From: JASBTN01 sp965228805
GTDB lineage: Bacteria; Pseudomonadota; Alphaproteobacteria; Rhodobacterales; Rhodobacteraceae
NCBI RefSeq assembly: GCF_965228805.1
Contig: NZ_CBDDIE010000001.1
Location: 84,563-148,562 of the forward strand
DNA: 64,000 bases
Reading direction: 5' to 3'
In this document: piece after piece, positions 24,890 through 33,649 of the stretch
How the letters are laid out: every line of letters starts with the position of its first letter
How positions within the stretch are numbered: position 1 is the stretch's first letter
Program-made: the position numbers and the translations under genes
Notes under the pieces: model-generated
What the model was told of the DNA's origin: nothing
The model's database searches: none
Seen by the model: the letters and a program-made list of their open reading frames with translations, nothing else

Positions 24890-26131
24890 TCAGTGACTCG
24901 CGGCCGTGGCGCCCATTTCATTGAGCAGGTCAAAGCGGGCGAAACGCTCCATGGTGAAGGGTTCCAGGATCGGGGCGACGCGCTCGTTGGCAATCGTCTG
25001 GGCCATGTATTTCCCGGCCACCGGCGTGGCCTTGAACCCCCAGGTGCCCCAGCCGCAATCGAGCCAGAGATTGCTCAGCGGGCTCGCCCCCATGATCGGC
25101 GAATAATCCGGCGTCATGTCGGTGATCCCCGCCCATTGGCGCATCAATCGCACCCCTTGCAGGAAGGGGAAAAGATGGGTCGCGCCCTCGGCCAGGTGTT
25201 CCTTCATGTCGAGCGTCGAGCGGGTGGAATAGAGCTGATAGGGGTCCGAGCCGCCGCCGATCACGATCTCCCCGCGTGACGATTGCACCAGGTAGGTGTG
25301 CAGGCTGACCGAGCTGACCAGAGTATGCAGCCAGGGTTTCAGCGGCTGGGTGACCATGGCTTGCAGCGGGTAGCAGCGAATGGGCAGTTCAACCCCGGCC
25401 TTCAACGCCATGTCGTAGTTCATGCCGCCGACGGCAATCATCACCTGACCGGCGGCGATATCGCCGCGATTGGTGCGCACCTTGGTGATCTTGTCGCCCT
25501 CGGTGTCAAACCCCTGCACCTCGGTGCGCTGGTGGATCTCGACACCCCGGCGCGCGGCCTGCGCGGCATAGCCCCAGGCGACCGCATCGTGGCGCGCGGT
25601 GCCGCCGTCGGCGTGCCAGAGCCCGCCGGTAATTTCGAGCGGCCCGCCTTCGTCCATGTTCAGATGCGGGCTGAGTTCGCGCACGGTCTGCGCGTCCACC
25701 ACCTCGATATTCGTGCCCGCCTGTTTGCCCATCTCGGCGCGCAGGTGGAAGCTGCGCAGGGTCGCCTCGGTATGGGCGAGGGTCAGCTGGCCGCGTTGCG
25801 AGAACATGACGTTGAAGTCGAGTTCCTCGCTCATCTCCTCATAAAGCTCGACCCCTTCCTTGTAGAACGCGATCCCCTCCTTGGTGATGTAGTTCGAGCG
25901 GATCGTGGTGGTGTTGCGCGCGGTGTTGCCGCCGGCGAGATACCCTTTCTCCAACACCGCGATATTGGTGATGCCGTGGTATTTCGACAGGTAATGGGCG
26001 CAGGCGAGGCCATGGCCGCCGCCCCCAACGATCACCACATCATAGGTTGGTTTCAAGTCGGGCGTGGCGGGGATGTCGCCAGTGACAGGATAGTCACGCG
26101 AGACCGCGTATTTCAGAAGCCGAAGGGGCAT
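24890..26131 (-). CDS. soxB: Sarcosine oxidase beta subunit family protein
   Basis: A 413-residue flavoprotein. The FAD-binding motif VVIVGGGGHGLACAHYL starts near residue 32, followed by LEKGYLAGGNTARNTTTIRSNY. GGLWHADGGTARHDAVAWGYA contains the Arg-His pair around which the covalent FMN of heterotetrameric sarcosine oxidases is attached. It oxidises the N-methyl amine and passes electrons to oxygen. First gene of soxB-soxD-soxA-soxG; the MmgE/PrpD gene ends 21 bases upstream on the same strand, so the operon may begin there. Confidence 0.94.
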   Translation of the reverse strand: MPLRLLKYAVSRDYPVTGDIPATPDLKPTYDVVIVGGGGHGLACAHYLSKYHGITNIAVLEKGYLAGGNTARNTTTIRSNYITKEGIAFYKEGVELYEEMSEELDFNVMFSQRGQLTLAHTEATLRSFHLRAEMGKQAGTNIEVVDAQTVRELSPHLNMDEGGPLEITGGLWHADGGTARHDAVAWGYAAQAARRGVEIHQRTEVQGFDTEGDKITKVRTNRGDIAAGQVMIAVGGMNYDMALKAGVELPIRCYPLQAMVTQPLKPWLHTLVSSVSLHTYLVQSSRGEIVIGGGSDPYQLYSTRSTLDMKEHLAEGATHLFPFLQGVRLMRQWAGITDMTPDYSPIMGASPLSNLWLDCGWGTWGFKATPVAGKYMAQTIANERVAPILEPFTMERFARFDLLNEMGATAASH

Positions 26132-26152
26132 GTCAGGGGCCTTGTGCGTAGG

Positions 26153-27529
26153 TCAGGGAGCGTCGAAGATCAGCGCGCCGAGGTCGGAGAACCTGGCATC
26201 CGGCTGTGTCAGCCCCAGCACCGCGTCGCGGATGGCGCCCGCGCGGGCCGCGCCCAGGGACGGGGTGGCGAATTCCATGAACTTCTGCACCACCTCGTCG
26301 CGGTCCATCGGTGCCTCGGGCCCGCCGCGCGCGTGCACGTCGCCGGAGGTCAGCTCGCGCCCGTCCACGGTGGAGATCACCACATCGGCAACGCGGCAGG
26401 CCGGGAACCGGTCGGAGTGGCGGGCGGCTTCCTGCACCGTGATCCGGTCGACGATCTGCGCCACCAGCGGATCGGTCAGCCCGTCACCGGTGATGTGTTC
26501 GACCCCGATGCGGCCATGCGCCACCATGGTCGCGACCGCGAAGGGCAGGGAGTATTGCGCCTTCGAGGTATCGTCGGGCATGCCCTGGAACAGGCAGGCG
26601 CTTTCGTGGAAGGTGTTGACCTCGATCGCGGCGATCTGGTCATGGGTCAGACCATGCTCGCGGATCAGCGCGCGGGTGGCGTCGATCGCCGCATGGGCCC
26701 AGCGGCAGATCGGGTAGGGTTTCACATATTGATGCTCCATCTGCCAGAAGGTGCCCAGGTCGTCCCAGTGATGGGCAACGCGGTCTTCCTCGATGGTGAT
26801 CGCGGGGGCACCGGTAAAGCCGTTTTCGGCCAGCACGGCGGAGGACAGCCCGACCATCGCGCCCCAGCCGGAACCGTCATGCAGCATGGTGGGGTTGGCG
26901 ATCTCGCGCATCATCTGGCTGCGCGGGCCGTGGTATTCGGCAATGCCCATGGCCTGGCGCATCTGCTCGGCCGACATGCCGCGCATCCGCGCCGCCATGG
27001 CCACCACGCCAAGCGCGTTCCAGGCGCCGGAGGTGTGATAGTCGCAGGCGGTGTCATGCAGGCTGATGCCCGCGCGCCCGGCGACCTCATAGCCCACGGT
27101 CACGGTGGCCAGTGCCTCGCGGCCCGAGAAATCATCGACAGTTTCCGACAGGGCCGCCAGGGCAGGGACCACCACCACGCCGATATGGCCCTTGGTGGGG
27201 TTATAGCCGTCATGGCCGTCCAGGTTGTCGGTCTGGGTCGCGGCGGCGAAACCGGCGCCCGCCAGGCTGACGCGCCGCCCGTCGAACATCATGCGAGCGG
27301 AGGTGCCGGGCTGATCGGTGCCATAGAGCGCCACCGCCCCATCGCGGGCAATGCGCCCGGCGTCCATCGGGCCCGCACCGATGGTGATGCCCAGCGTGTC
27401 CAGCAGCATCAGCGCGGCAGCCTCCAGCGTTTGCTCGGGGAAAGCCTCGACCGGACGGGTCAGGGTGAACTCGGCCACGCGCGCGAACGTGTCAGAGGTC
27501 GCAGGGTCGGTATGGGTGCTGTCAGCCAC
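26153..27529 (-). CDS. MmgE/PrpD family protein
   Basis: A 458-residue member of the 2-methylcitrate dehydratase / cis-aconitate decarboxylase family. Typical parts are LLDTLGITIGAGP, SLAGAGFAAATQTDNLDGHDGYNPTKGHIGVVVVPA and KPYPICRWAHAAIDA. Members dehydrate or decarboxylate small tricarboxylates, but the family is broad and no prp genes are present. It faces a LysR gene across a divergent promoter region and precedes soxB by 21 bases. Confidence 0.85.
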   Translation of the reverse strand: MADSTHTDPATSDTFARVAEFTLTRPVEAFPEQTLEAAALMLLDTLGITIGAGPMDAGRIARDGAVALYGTDQPGTSARMMFDGRRVSLAGAGFAAATQTDNLDGHDGYNPTKGHIGVVVVPALAALSETVDDFSGREALATVTVGYEVAGRAGISLHDTACDYHTSGAWNALGVVAMAARMRGMSAEQMRQAMGIAEYHGPRSQMMREIANPTMLHDGSGWGAMVGLSSAVLAENGFTGAPAITIEEDRVAHHWDDLGTFWQMEHQYVKPYPICRWAHAAIDATRALIREHGLTHDQIAAIEVNTFHESACLFQGMPDDTSKAQYSLPFAVATMVAHGRIGVEHITGDGLTDPLVAQIVDRITVQEAARHSDRFPACRVADVVISTVDGRELTSGDVHARGGPEAPMDRDEVVQKFMEFATPSLGAARAGAIRDAVLGLTQPDARFSDLGALIFDAP

Positions 27530-27693
27530 GGGTCTGCCTTGAGGTTGATGAACCGGTTTTCCCCAGCCTAGGCCGGGAACCCGCCCGCCTCACGAAAACA
27601 AAAAAAGGGCTGAGGCACCGGATTTTTTGTACCACTCGGGCCCGCGCGGGCGTATGCCGGGGTAAGCCCCCCATCCCACGCCCGGATATCGCC
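27530..27693. promoter_or_regulatory. Divergent control region prpD-like / LysR
   Basis: This 164-bp gap holds GCCTAGGC (27566-27573), a run of seven A (27600-27606), a GC-rich core and TTGT (27627-27630) followed by ACCAC. On the minus strand CTAGGCT lies 37 bases from the prpD-like ATG and may be its -10 box. TTGTAC is 67 bases before the LysR ATG and may be a -35 box. The same spacing recurs at 32405-32469, between another divergent gene pair. Confidence 0.55.
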
Positions 27694-28593
27694 ATGCATC
27701 TGCCCCACCTGACCTTCCTGCGTAGCTTCGAGGCCTCGGCCCGCCACATGAGCTTTACCAATGCCGCGGTGGAGCTGAACTGTACCCAGTCGGCGGTCAG
27801 TAACCACGTGAGATCGTTGGAGGATTTCATTGGTCGCCCGCTGTTCGTGCGTCACCCCCGGTCGCTATCGCTGACCGATGTGGGCGAGGCCTATCTACCC
27901 TCGGTGCGCCATGCGTTGCAGGAAATCGACCGCGCCACGCAGTCGCTGATCGCCCAGACCCACAAGCGCGAAGTGGTGGTGTCCTGCCCAATCAGCCTGG
28001 CCGCCTATTGGCTGCCCGAGGTGATCCGTGGGTTTAGTGAGGCGCACCCGGGCATCGACCTGACGGTGCATGGCACGATCTGGACGGATGTGGAGGAAAA
28101 CGTCTCGGACATCTCGATTTCGATCAACCATGTGGATGATATTACCCCGGATCTGACCCGGCTCTGGGCCGAGGATTTGACGGTGCTCTGCGCGCCGGAC
28201 TACCGGGTAAAGGGCGAGCCGGTGACACGGCCCGAGCAGCTTTATGACGCTGGTCTGATCCATATCCTGGGGCGGTTGGAGTATTGGAAGCTGATGACCC
28301 GCGCCCTGGACCTGGCCGAGATCGACCTGAACGCGGGGCCCAGCACCAGCGCCACAAACCTGGCGTTGGAAATGGCGGTGCAGGGGCTGGGCTGTGTCGC
28401 CGCGCCCCGCTCGCTGGCGCATAATTACCTGGCGCGCGGTTTGCTGGTGGAACCCTTCGGGGTCAGGGTCGACAGCCCCTGGGTCTATTGCCTGCGAGTG
28501 AAGGAAAAATCCGTTACCCCGACCGTGAAACTGTTCCTGGAATGGCTGCGCACGGCGGCCAAGGCGCAGGACGACTGGATGCGTCAGGCGTGA
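27694..28593 (+). CDS. LysR-family transcriptional regulator (GcvA-like)
   Basis: A 299-residue LysR regulator. The N-terminal winged HTH is clear (LTFLRSFEASARHMSFTNAAVELNCTQSAVSNHVRSLEDFIGRPLF, given in parts: HTH at residues 5-50). The ligand-binding domain follows (VVVSCPISLAAYWLPEVIRGF). The overall build is that of GcvA-like regulators. Its divergent position suggests control of the MmgE/PrpD gene and possibly the sox operon behind it. Confidence 0.92.
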   Translation: MHLPHLTFLRSFEASARHMSFTNAAVELNCTQSAVSNHVRSLEDFIGRPLFVRHPRSLSLTDVGEAYLPSVRHALQEIDRATQSLIAQTHKREVVVSCPISLAAYWLPEVIRGFSEAHPGIDLTVHGTIWTDVEENVSDISISINHVDDITPDLTRLWAEDLTVLCAPDYRVKGEPVTRPEQLYDAGLIHILGRLEYWKLMTRALDLAEIDLNAGPSTSATNLALEMAVQGLGCVAAPRSLAHNYLARGLLVEPFGVRVDSPWVYCLRVKEKSVTPTVKLFLEWLRTAAKAQDDWMRQA

Positions 28594-28597
28594 GAAC

Positions 28598-28636
28598 GCC
28601 GCCCGGCGCGGGGCAGGGCGGCATTGGTTTTTCTTT
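28598..28636 (+). terminator. Intrinsic terminator of the LysR gene
   Basis: GCCGCCC (28598-28604) pairs with GGGCGGC (28616-28622), followed by ATTGG and a T-rich run TTTTTCTTTTC. It lies just after the LysR stop at 28593, between convergent genes. Confidence 0.75.
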
Positions 28637-28647
28637 TCAGGCCTGGA

Positions 28648-31095
28648 TTACGCCGGGGTCAGCTGGGCCGTCTGGTCAGTGCCGCGCAGGCGGGCACCGG
28701 AGGGGTCAAAAGGCGCCTCGGCCAGGATGCGGGCCCTGTGGGGTTTGCCCAGCACCATGATCTCGACCGTATCGCCCGGCTGCGCCGCCTTCGGGTCGCG
28801 AAAGCCCACCGCCAGCGACTTGCCGACCGAATAGCCATAGGCGCCGGAGGTCACGCGGCCGACGGGGGTGCCACCCTCGGCAAAGATCGGCTCGCCGCCG
28901 GTGGCGTCGGCATCTTCGGTGACATCCAGTTCAAACAGCGCCAGCACCTCGCGCGGGTCGTTGTCCTTGACGGCCAGGTAGGCCTCCTTGTGCAGGAAAT
29001 CCTTGTCGAGCTTGATCAGACCGTCCAGCCCCAGCTCCTGCGGCCAGTATTCCTGGCTGTATTCGCGACCCCAGGAGCCATAGCCTTTCTCGATCCTGAG
29101 CGACCCCAGCGCACGGCCCCCAACAGGCCCGCCGCCCTGGGCCTTGGCCGCATCAATCAGCGCGGTGTAGAGCGTGACCTGGTCGGCCTCGGCACAGTGC
29201 AGCTCCCACCCCAGGTCGCCGGTAAAGCTGACGCGGATGGCGGTGCAATCCACCCCCGCGACGGTGATCTTCTGCGAGCGCATGAAGCGGAACGCCTCGT
29301 TCGACAGGTCGGCGTCCGTGAGTGTGGCCAATGCGGCGCGGGATTTCGGCCCGGCGATGTTGAACCCGGCGATCTTGTCGGTGGCAATCTCCAGCGTCGT
29401 GCCCTCGGGCAGGTCGACCATCTGGAAGAAGCGCTGGTGATAGCGTTCGGCCATGCCCGAGCCGATCATCATGTATTCGTCATCCGCCAGCTTGGTGATG
29501 GTGAAATCCCCCGCAACCCCGCCGCGCACGGAGATGAGCGGCGTCAGGCAGGAGCGGCCAATGACGGTGGGCACACGGTTCGCGACCAGTTTGTCGAGCC
29601 AGTCATAAGCGCCCGGCCCCTTCACCACGTAATTGGCGAAGTTGGAGATATCGATCACGCCCACGGCCTCGCGCAGCATGTTCACTTCGCGGCCCACCGG
29701 GTCGAACCAGTTCTGGCGGGTGAAACCGATGGTTTCCTCGGTGCCCGGCGCGTCCGCGAACCAGAGCGGGTGTTCCCAGCCGCAGTTCAGGCCGAAGACC
29801 GCGCCCATGTCCTTTTGCATCTCATAGGCCGGGCGCACGCGGGCGGGGCGGCCTGCGCTGCGTTCCTCGTTGGGGAAGTGGATCTTGAAGCGGTGGACAT
29901 AGCTGTCCTTGACCCGCGCCTTGGTGAATGCCTTGTCGGCCCAGTCGCCGAAACGGGCGAGATCCCAGGCGAACATGTCGTATTGCGGCTCGCCTTCGAT
30001 CATCCATTGCGCGGCCAGAAGGCCCAGGCCACCGGATTGCGAGAAGCCCGGGATCAGCCCGCCGATCAGGAAGTAGTTCTTCAACTCCGGCACCGGACCC
30101 CAGAGCATGTTGGAGTCGGGCGACCAGATCATCGGCCCGTTGATCACGCGTTTGACGCCCGCCGTGGCGGCGACCGGCACACGTTCGGTGGCGCGGATGA
30201 CGTTTTCCATGATCCGGTCGAGGTCATCGGGGAAAAGGTCATGGGCGAAGTCGAGCGGCGTGCCGTCCTCGGCCCAGAACTTCATCTCCTTCTCATAGGC
30301 GCCGATCAAGAGCCCGTTGCCTTCCTGGCGGAAGTAATATTCGCCATCGCGGTCGGCGATGGAGGGCAGGCGGCGGCCCAGGTTGGCGACCTCGTCAATG
30401 GTTTCGGTGACGAAATACTGATGCTCGGTCGGCTGCAACGGCAGGGTCAGACCCGCCATCGCGGCCACTTCACGCCCCCAGAGGCCCGCAGCATTGACCA
30501 CCCATTGCGTGTGAATATCGCCCTTGGTGGTGCGCACGATCCAGCTGCCGTCGGGCTGCTGTTCGGTGCCAATGACCGGGCAGAACCGTTCGATGGTGGC
30601 CCCCATGGCGCGGGCACCGGCGGCATAGGCATGGGGCACGCCGGAGGGGTCCACATTGCCGCCATCGGGTTCGAACATGATGCAGCGCACGTCATCGAAC
30701 TGCGCCAGCGGGTGCAGTTCTTGCGCCTGTTCGCGGCTGACTTCGTGGAAGTTCAGACCATAGAACCGCGCTTTCGCCTCCTGCAGGCGCAGCTGATGTT
30801 CGCGCTCTTCCGTTTGGGCCAGGTACAGGCTGCCGGGCTGGAACACGCCGCAGCTCTGGCCCGTCTCCTGCTCCAGCTCCTTGTAGAGGTTCATCGTATA
30901 GTGCTGGATGCGGGTGATGTTGTTGTTGTCATGCAGCCCGTGGATGTTCGCGGCGGCATGCCAGGTGGAGCCGGAGGTCAGCTCGTCCCGTTCCAACAGG
31001 ATCGAATCCGTCCAGCCGAGTTTGGCCAGGTGATAGAGGATCGAGGTGCCGGCAAGCCCGCCACCGATCACAACGGCCTGTGCGTGGGTTTTCAT
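28648..31095 (-). CDS. Dimethylglycine/sarcosine dehydrogenase-like flavoprotein with GcvT domain
   Basis: An 815-residue two-domain protein. The N-terminal DAO-type FAD domain has VVIGGGLAGTSILYHLA and LTSGSTWHAAANI, where the Trp-His pair corresponds to the covalent FAD-linked His of dimethylglycine dehydrogenases. From about residue 430 an FAO_M/GcvT region follows (GWEHPLWFA ... FNIAGPKSRAALA ... SFTGDLGWELHC ... GSLRIEKGYGSWGREYS) and a GCV_T C-terminal barrel. Such enzymes demethylate N-methylglycines and pass formaldehyde to tetrahydrofolate. It follows the class V aminotransferase gene by 22 bases on the same strand. Confidence 0.9.
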   Translation of the reverse strand: MKTHAQAVVIGGGLAGTSILYHLAKLGWTDSILLERDELTSGSTWHAAANIHGLHDNNNITRIQHYTMNLYKELEQETGQSCGVFQPGSLYLAQTEEREHQLRLQEAKARFYGLNFHEVSREQAQELHPLAQFDDVRCIMFEPDGGNVDPSGVPHAYAAGARAMGATIERFCPVIGTEQQPDGSWIVRTTKGDIHTQWVVNAAGLWGREVAAMAGLTLPLQPTEHQYFVTETIDEVANLGRRLPSIADRDGEYYFRQEGNGLLIGAYEKEMKFWAEDGTPLDFAHDLFPDDLDRIMENVIRATERVPVAATAGVKRVINGPMIWSPDSNMLWGPVPELKNYFLIGGLIPGFSQSGGLGLLAAQWMIEGEPQYDMFAWDLARFGDWADKAFTKARVKDSYVHRFKIHFPNEERSAGRPARVRPAYEMQKDMGAVFGLNCGWEHPLWFADAPGTEETIGFTRQNWFDPVGREVNMLREAVGVIDISNFANYVVKGPGAYDWLDKLVANRVPTVIGRSCLTPLISVRGGVAGDFTITKLADDEYMMIGSGMAERYHQRFFQMVDLPEGTTLEIATDKIAGFNIAGPKSRAALATLTDADLSNEAFRFMRSQKITVAGVDCTAIRVSFTGDLGWELHCAEADQVTLYTALIDAAKAQGGGPVGGRALGSLRIEKGYGSWGREYSQEYWPQELGLDGLIKLDKDFLHKEAYLAVKDNDPREVLALFELDVTEDADATGGEPIFAEGGTPVGRVTSGAYGYSVGKSLAVGFRDPKAAQPGDTVEIMVLGKPHRARILAEAPFDPSGARLRGTDQTAQLTPA

Positions 31096-31117
31096 GGTTC
31101 GTCCTTCCTGTCCCGCC

Positions 31118-32368
31118 TCAGGCGGCGATCTCTTTCATGGCGGCGAGGAATTGGGCGACCTCGCCTGTGGAATTATAGTGGCACATGGAGACACGTACAC
31201 AGCTGTCCAGCCCGAGAGGCGAGAGGATATTGCCGGAATAGTGGTCCGCCTTGCGCAGATGGGTGCGGATGCCCTGATTGTTGAGCTGCTTGACCACATC
31301 CACCGAGGCTACGCTGTCCACCACCAGCGAGACCAGCCCCTCGCGCGCGGGGTTGTCCACACCGCCCAGGATGGTGACGCCGGGCAGTTCGGCCAGGCCC
31401 GGCAGGTTGCCGGTGCCGTGGATCATCGCGTCGGTCAGGGCCTTTTCCTGGGCGTGGATCGCTTCGCCCGCGGCCAGGAACTTGCCGCGTCGGTCGGTGG
31501 CGTCGCTGACCTGGCTGCCCAGCCATTCAAAGTAGCTCACGACCTCGGACATGGTGGCATAGGCGCCGGTGTCACGCGTGCCCATCTCCCAATTCTCGGC
31601 GGGGCCATCGATCAGCGCGTTGTGTTCGACATGGGTCAGCCGGTCGGAAATCCAGGCCACGCCATAACCGTGGCGCGAGAAGACCTTGTAGGGCGAGATC
31701 ACATAGCCGTCGACATCGTACTCGGTCAGGTCGATGCGCCCATGGGCCGCGTGCTGGATCCCGTCGACGATGATCAGACAATCGGGCGCAACCGCGCGGA
31801 TCGCCTTGGACACGGCGCCCACGTCCACCCCCATGCCGGTGACCGGCGAGGTGTGCAGGATCGTCGCGACCTTGGTGTCGGGGGTGACGGCGGCGGCGTA
31901 AGCCTCGGCCGTCACGGTGCCGGTGGCGTCGTCATGGGGAATCAGAACGTGGCGCTGACCGGCGATGCGGGCCCAGCGGTCACAGGCGGATCGGGTGGCC
32001 GGGTGTTCCAGGGTCGATCCCAGAACCACGCCTTCGCCCGCTGCCAGACAAGCGTTCATGATCAGGCGAAACAGCAGCTCGGTGCCGCTTTCACCAACAA
32101 AGAACTGCCCGCCGGGGGCGTTCATGAACTCCGCCATGTCCGCCTTGGCCTTGTTGATCGTTGCCACAAGCGCGTGCGCCCCGGGGTTGTCGCGACCCTG
32201 GTTGTCAGGAATCGCGGCGTGGCGCGCGGAGCTGTCCAGCACCGCGTTCAGCGTCAGCGCGCCGCCTGCGTTTTCGAAGAAGATGCGCGGGCCCTGTTCG
32301 GGGCAATGGTCGACTTGGGCAAAACGGCTGCGGATGTCTTCCAGCAGGGCGTCGGTTATCTGGCTCAT
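31118..32368 (-). CDS. Aminotransferase class V / cysteine desulfurase-like protein
   Basis: A 416-residue PLP enzyme. ATG 32368 is chosen because it agrees with the family N-terminus; codons further up encode an unrelated hydrophobic stretch. HTSPVTGMGVDV and LIIVDGIQHAAHG carry the PLP-binding Asp and His, and YVISPYKVFSRHGYGVAW the Schiff-base Lys. The desulfurase Cys loop is not evident. The neighbouring DMGDH-like gene suggests a role in amine or amino-acid breakdown. It is divergent from the GlxA-type regulator. Confidence 0.85.
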   Translation of the reverse strand: MSQITDALLEDIRSRFAQVDHCPEQGPRIFFENAGGALTLNAVLDSSARHAAIPDNQGRDNPGAHALVATINKAKADMAEFMNAPGGQFFVGESGTELLFRLIMNACLAAGEGVVLGSTLEHPATRSACDRWARIAGQRHVLIPHDDATGTVTAEAYAAAVTPDTKVATILHTSPVTGMGVDVGAVSKAIRAVAPDCLIIVDGIQHAAHGRIDLTEYDVDGYVISPYKVFSRHGYGVAWISDRLTHVEHNALIDGPAENWEMGTRDTGAYATMSEVVSYFEWLGSQVSDATDRRGKFLAAGEAIHAQEKALTDAMIHGTGNLPGLAELPGVTILGGVDNPAREGLVSLVVDSVASVDVVKQLNNQGIRTHLRKADHYSGNILSPLGLDSCVRVSMCHYNSTGEVAQFLAAMKEIAA

Positions 32369-32531
32369 CGGTGTCCACTCTGATGACGATCGGGTTTCGA
32401 TGGAGCCTAGGCCGCCCGCCCCAACAAGACATGCAAAAAAAAGCGGGGCAAAGGCCGCAAAAATCTTGTGCCACGGCGGCGCACGCGCGGGGTAGGGTCC
32501 AGCGACCAACCCCGAAGGCAAGGGCAGGGAT
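32369..32531. promoter_or_regulatory. Divergent control region aminotransferase / GlxA-type regulator
   Basis: GCCTAGGC (32405-32412), a run of eight A (32435-32442), a GC core and TTGT (32466-32469) followed by GCCAC repeat the layout of the LysR/prpD-like region. The distances to both start codons are 37 and 66 bases, against 37 and 67 there. CTAGGCT on the minus strand and TTGTGC on the plus strand may be promoter boxes. Confidence 0.55.
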
Positions 32532-33563
32532 ATGGATCAGGGCACGGGACAGGGCACAAGTCCGCTGACATTCGTCTTCATCCTGGTGCCGGATTACAGC
32601 GCCCTGTCGCTGATATCCGCGCTGGAAACCCTGCGCGTGGCCAATCGCGGGCAGGAGCGGCCGCCTTTTGCCTGGCAGGTGCTCAGCGTGGATGGCGGGC
32701 CGGTGGCAAGCTCGCTTGGGGCCGAGATGCCGGTGGACGGGCCGTTGCGTGATATTGGCCGACGCGAGATTCTGCTGTTGGTCAGCGGCGCGAATGTGCA
32801 AGCGCAGGCCAGCCCGACGCTGATGGCGTGGCTGAGGCGCCAGCACCGGCGCGGAGCCCAGATCGGCGGGCTCTGCACTGCCGCGCATCTGCTGGCGGAG
32901 GCCGGGTTGCTCAGGCGGGCCAAGGCGACGATCCACTGGGAAAACCGCCATGCGTTTCAGGAAAGCTTTCCCGATGTCGAGCTGAGCGACCAGGTGTTTT
33001 TGGCCGAAGGCGCGGTGTTTTCGACTGCGGGCGGCACGGCCTCGATCGACCTGATCCTGGATCTGATCGCACGGGAACAGGGGCAGGGGCTGGCGAACCT
33101 GGTGGCGGGGCGGCTGAACTATCACGACATCCGCTTCCTGCAACGCAGCGCACGGGTCAGCATGCCGGGGCGTATCGGCATTCGCCACGCCAAGCTGCGG
33201 CTGGTCCTGGACCTGATGGAGGCGCATCTGGAAGAGCCGGTCAGCCCCGCCGCGCTGGCTGATCATGCGGGCATCTCGGTGCGCCAGCTGGAGCGGCTCT
33301 TTCGCCGATACCTCGGCTGCCCGCCAAAACGGTTCTACAACCAGCTGCGCCTGCAGCGGGCGCAGGACCTTCTGCTGCAATCGAAACTCAGCGTAACCGA
33401 GGTCAGCATCGCCTGCGGCTTCAACTCGATCACCCATTTCTCGAAACTGTTTCGCGAACGCTACGGGGTGTCGCCGACGCAGGTGCGCCGCGGGGTAAGC
33501 GCTCTCCCCCGCCTGTCCGGCGCTAACGGTGTCGCAAACAGTTCACAAAACGCCGGAAATTGA
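32532..33563 (+). CDS. GlxA-family AraC-type regulator (GbdR-like)
   Basis: A 343-residue regulator with an N-terminal DJ-1/PfpI-like domain (FVFILVPDYSALSLISALETLRVAN ... GGLCTAAHLLAEAGLL ... ATIHWENRHAF) and a C-terminal AraC HTH (about 225-325: PVSPAALADHAGISVRQLERLFRRYLG, SVTEVSIACGFNSITHFSKLFRERYG, cited as landmarks). GbdR of Pseudomonas, which switches on glycine betaine and dimethylglycine catabolism, has the same architecture. The DMGDH-like gene across the promoter region supports a similar role here; the effector is inferred. Confidence 0.9.
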   Translation: MDQGTGQGTSPLTFVFILVPDYSALSLISALETLRVANRGQERPPFAWQVLSVDGGPVASSLGAEMPVDGPLRDIGRREILLLVSGANVQAQASPTLMAWLRRQHRRGAQIGGLCTAAHLLAEAGLLRRAKATIHWENRHAFQESFPDVELSDQVFLAEGAVFSTAGGTASIDLILDLIAREQGQGLANLVAGRLNYHDIRFLQRSARVSMPGRIGIRHAKLRLVLDLMEAHLEEPVSPAALADHAGISVRQLERLFRRYLGCPPKRFYNQLRLQRAQDLLLQSKLSVTEVSIACGFNSITHFSKLFRERYGVSPTQVRRGVSALPRLSGANGVANSSQNAGN

Positions 33564-33649
33564 TGCAGTAACCCTTTACAGCGCGCTGTTTTTGCAGGCT
33601 CATTGGGATGCCGTCGCATTGCGACGTCCGCCAGCCAAGGACTGCCAGC

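Noticed and set aside
25283..31284. Plus-strand frames of 762 and 886 codons opposite soxB, prpD-like and DMGDH-like genes
   Set aside because: Same artefact of codon bias; they span several real genes and intergenic sequence and carry no domain.
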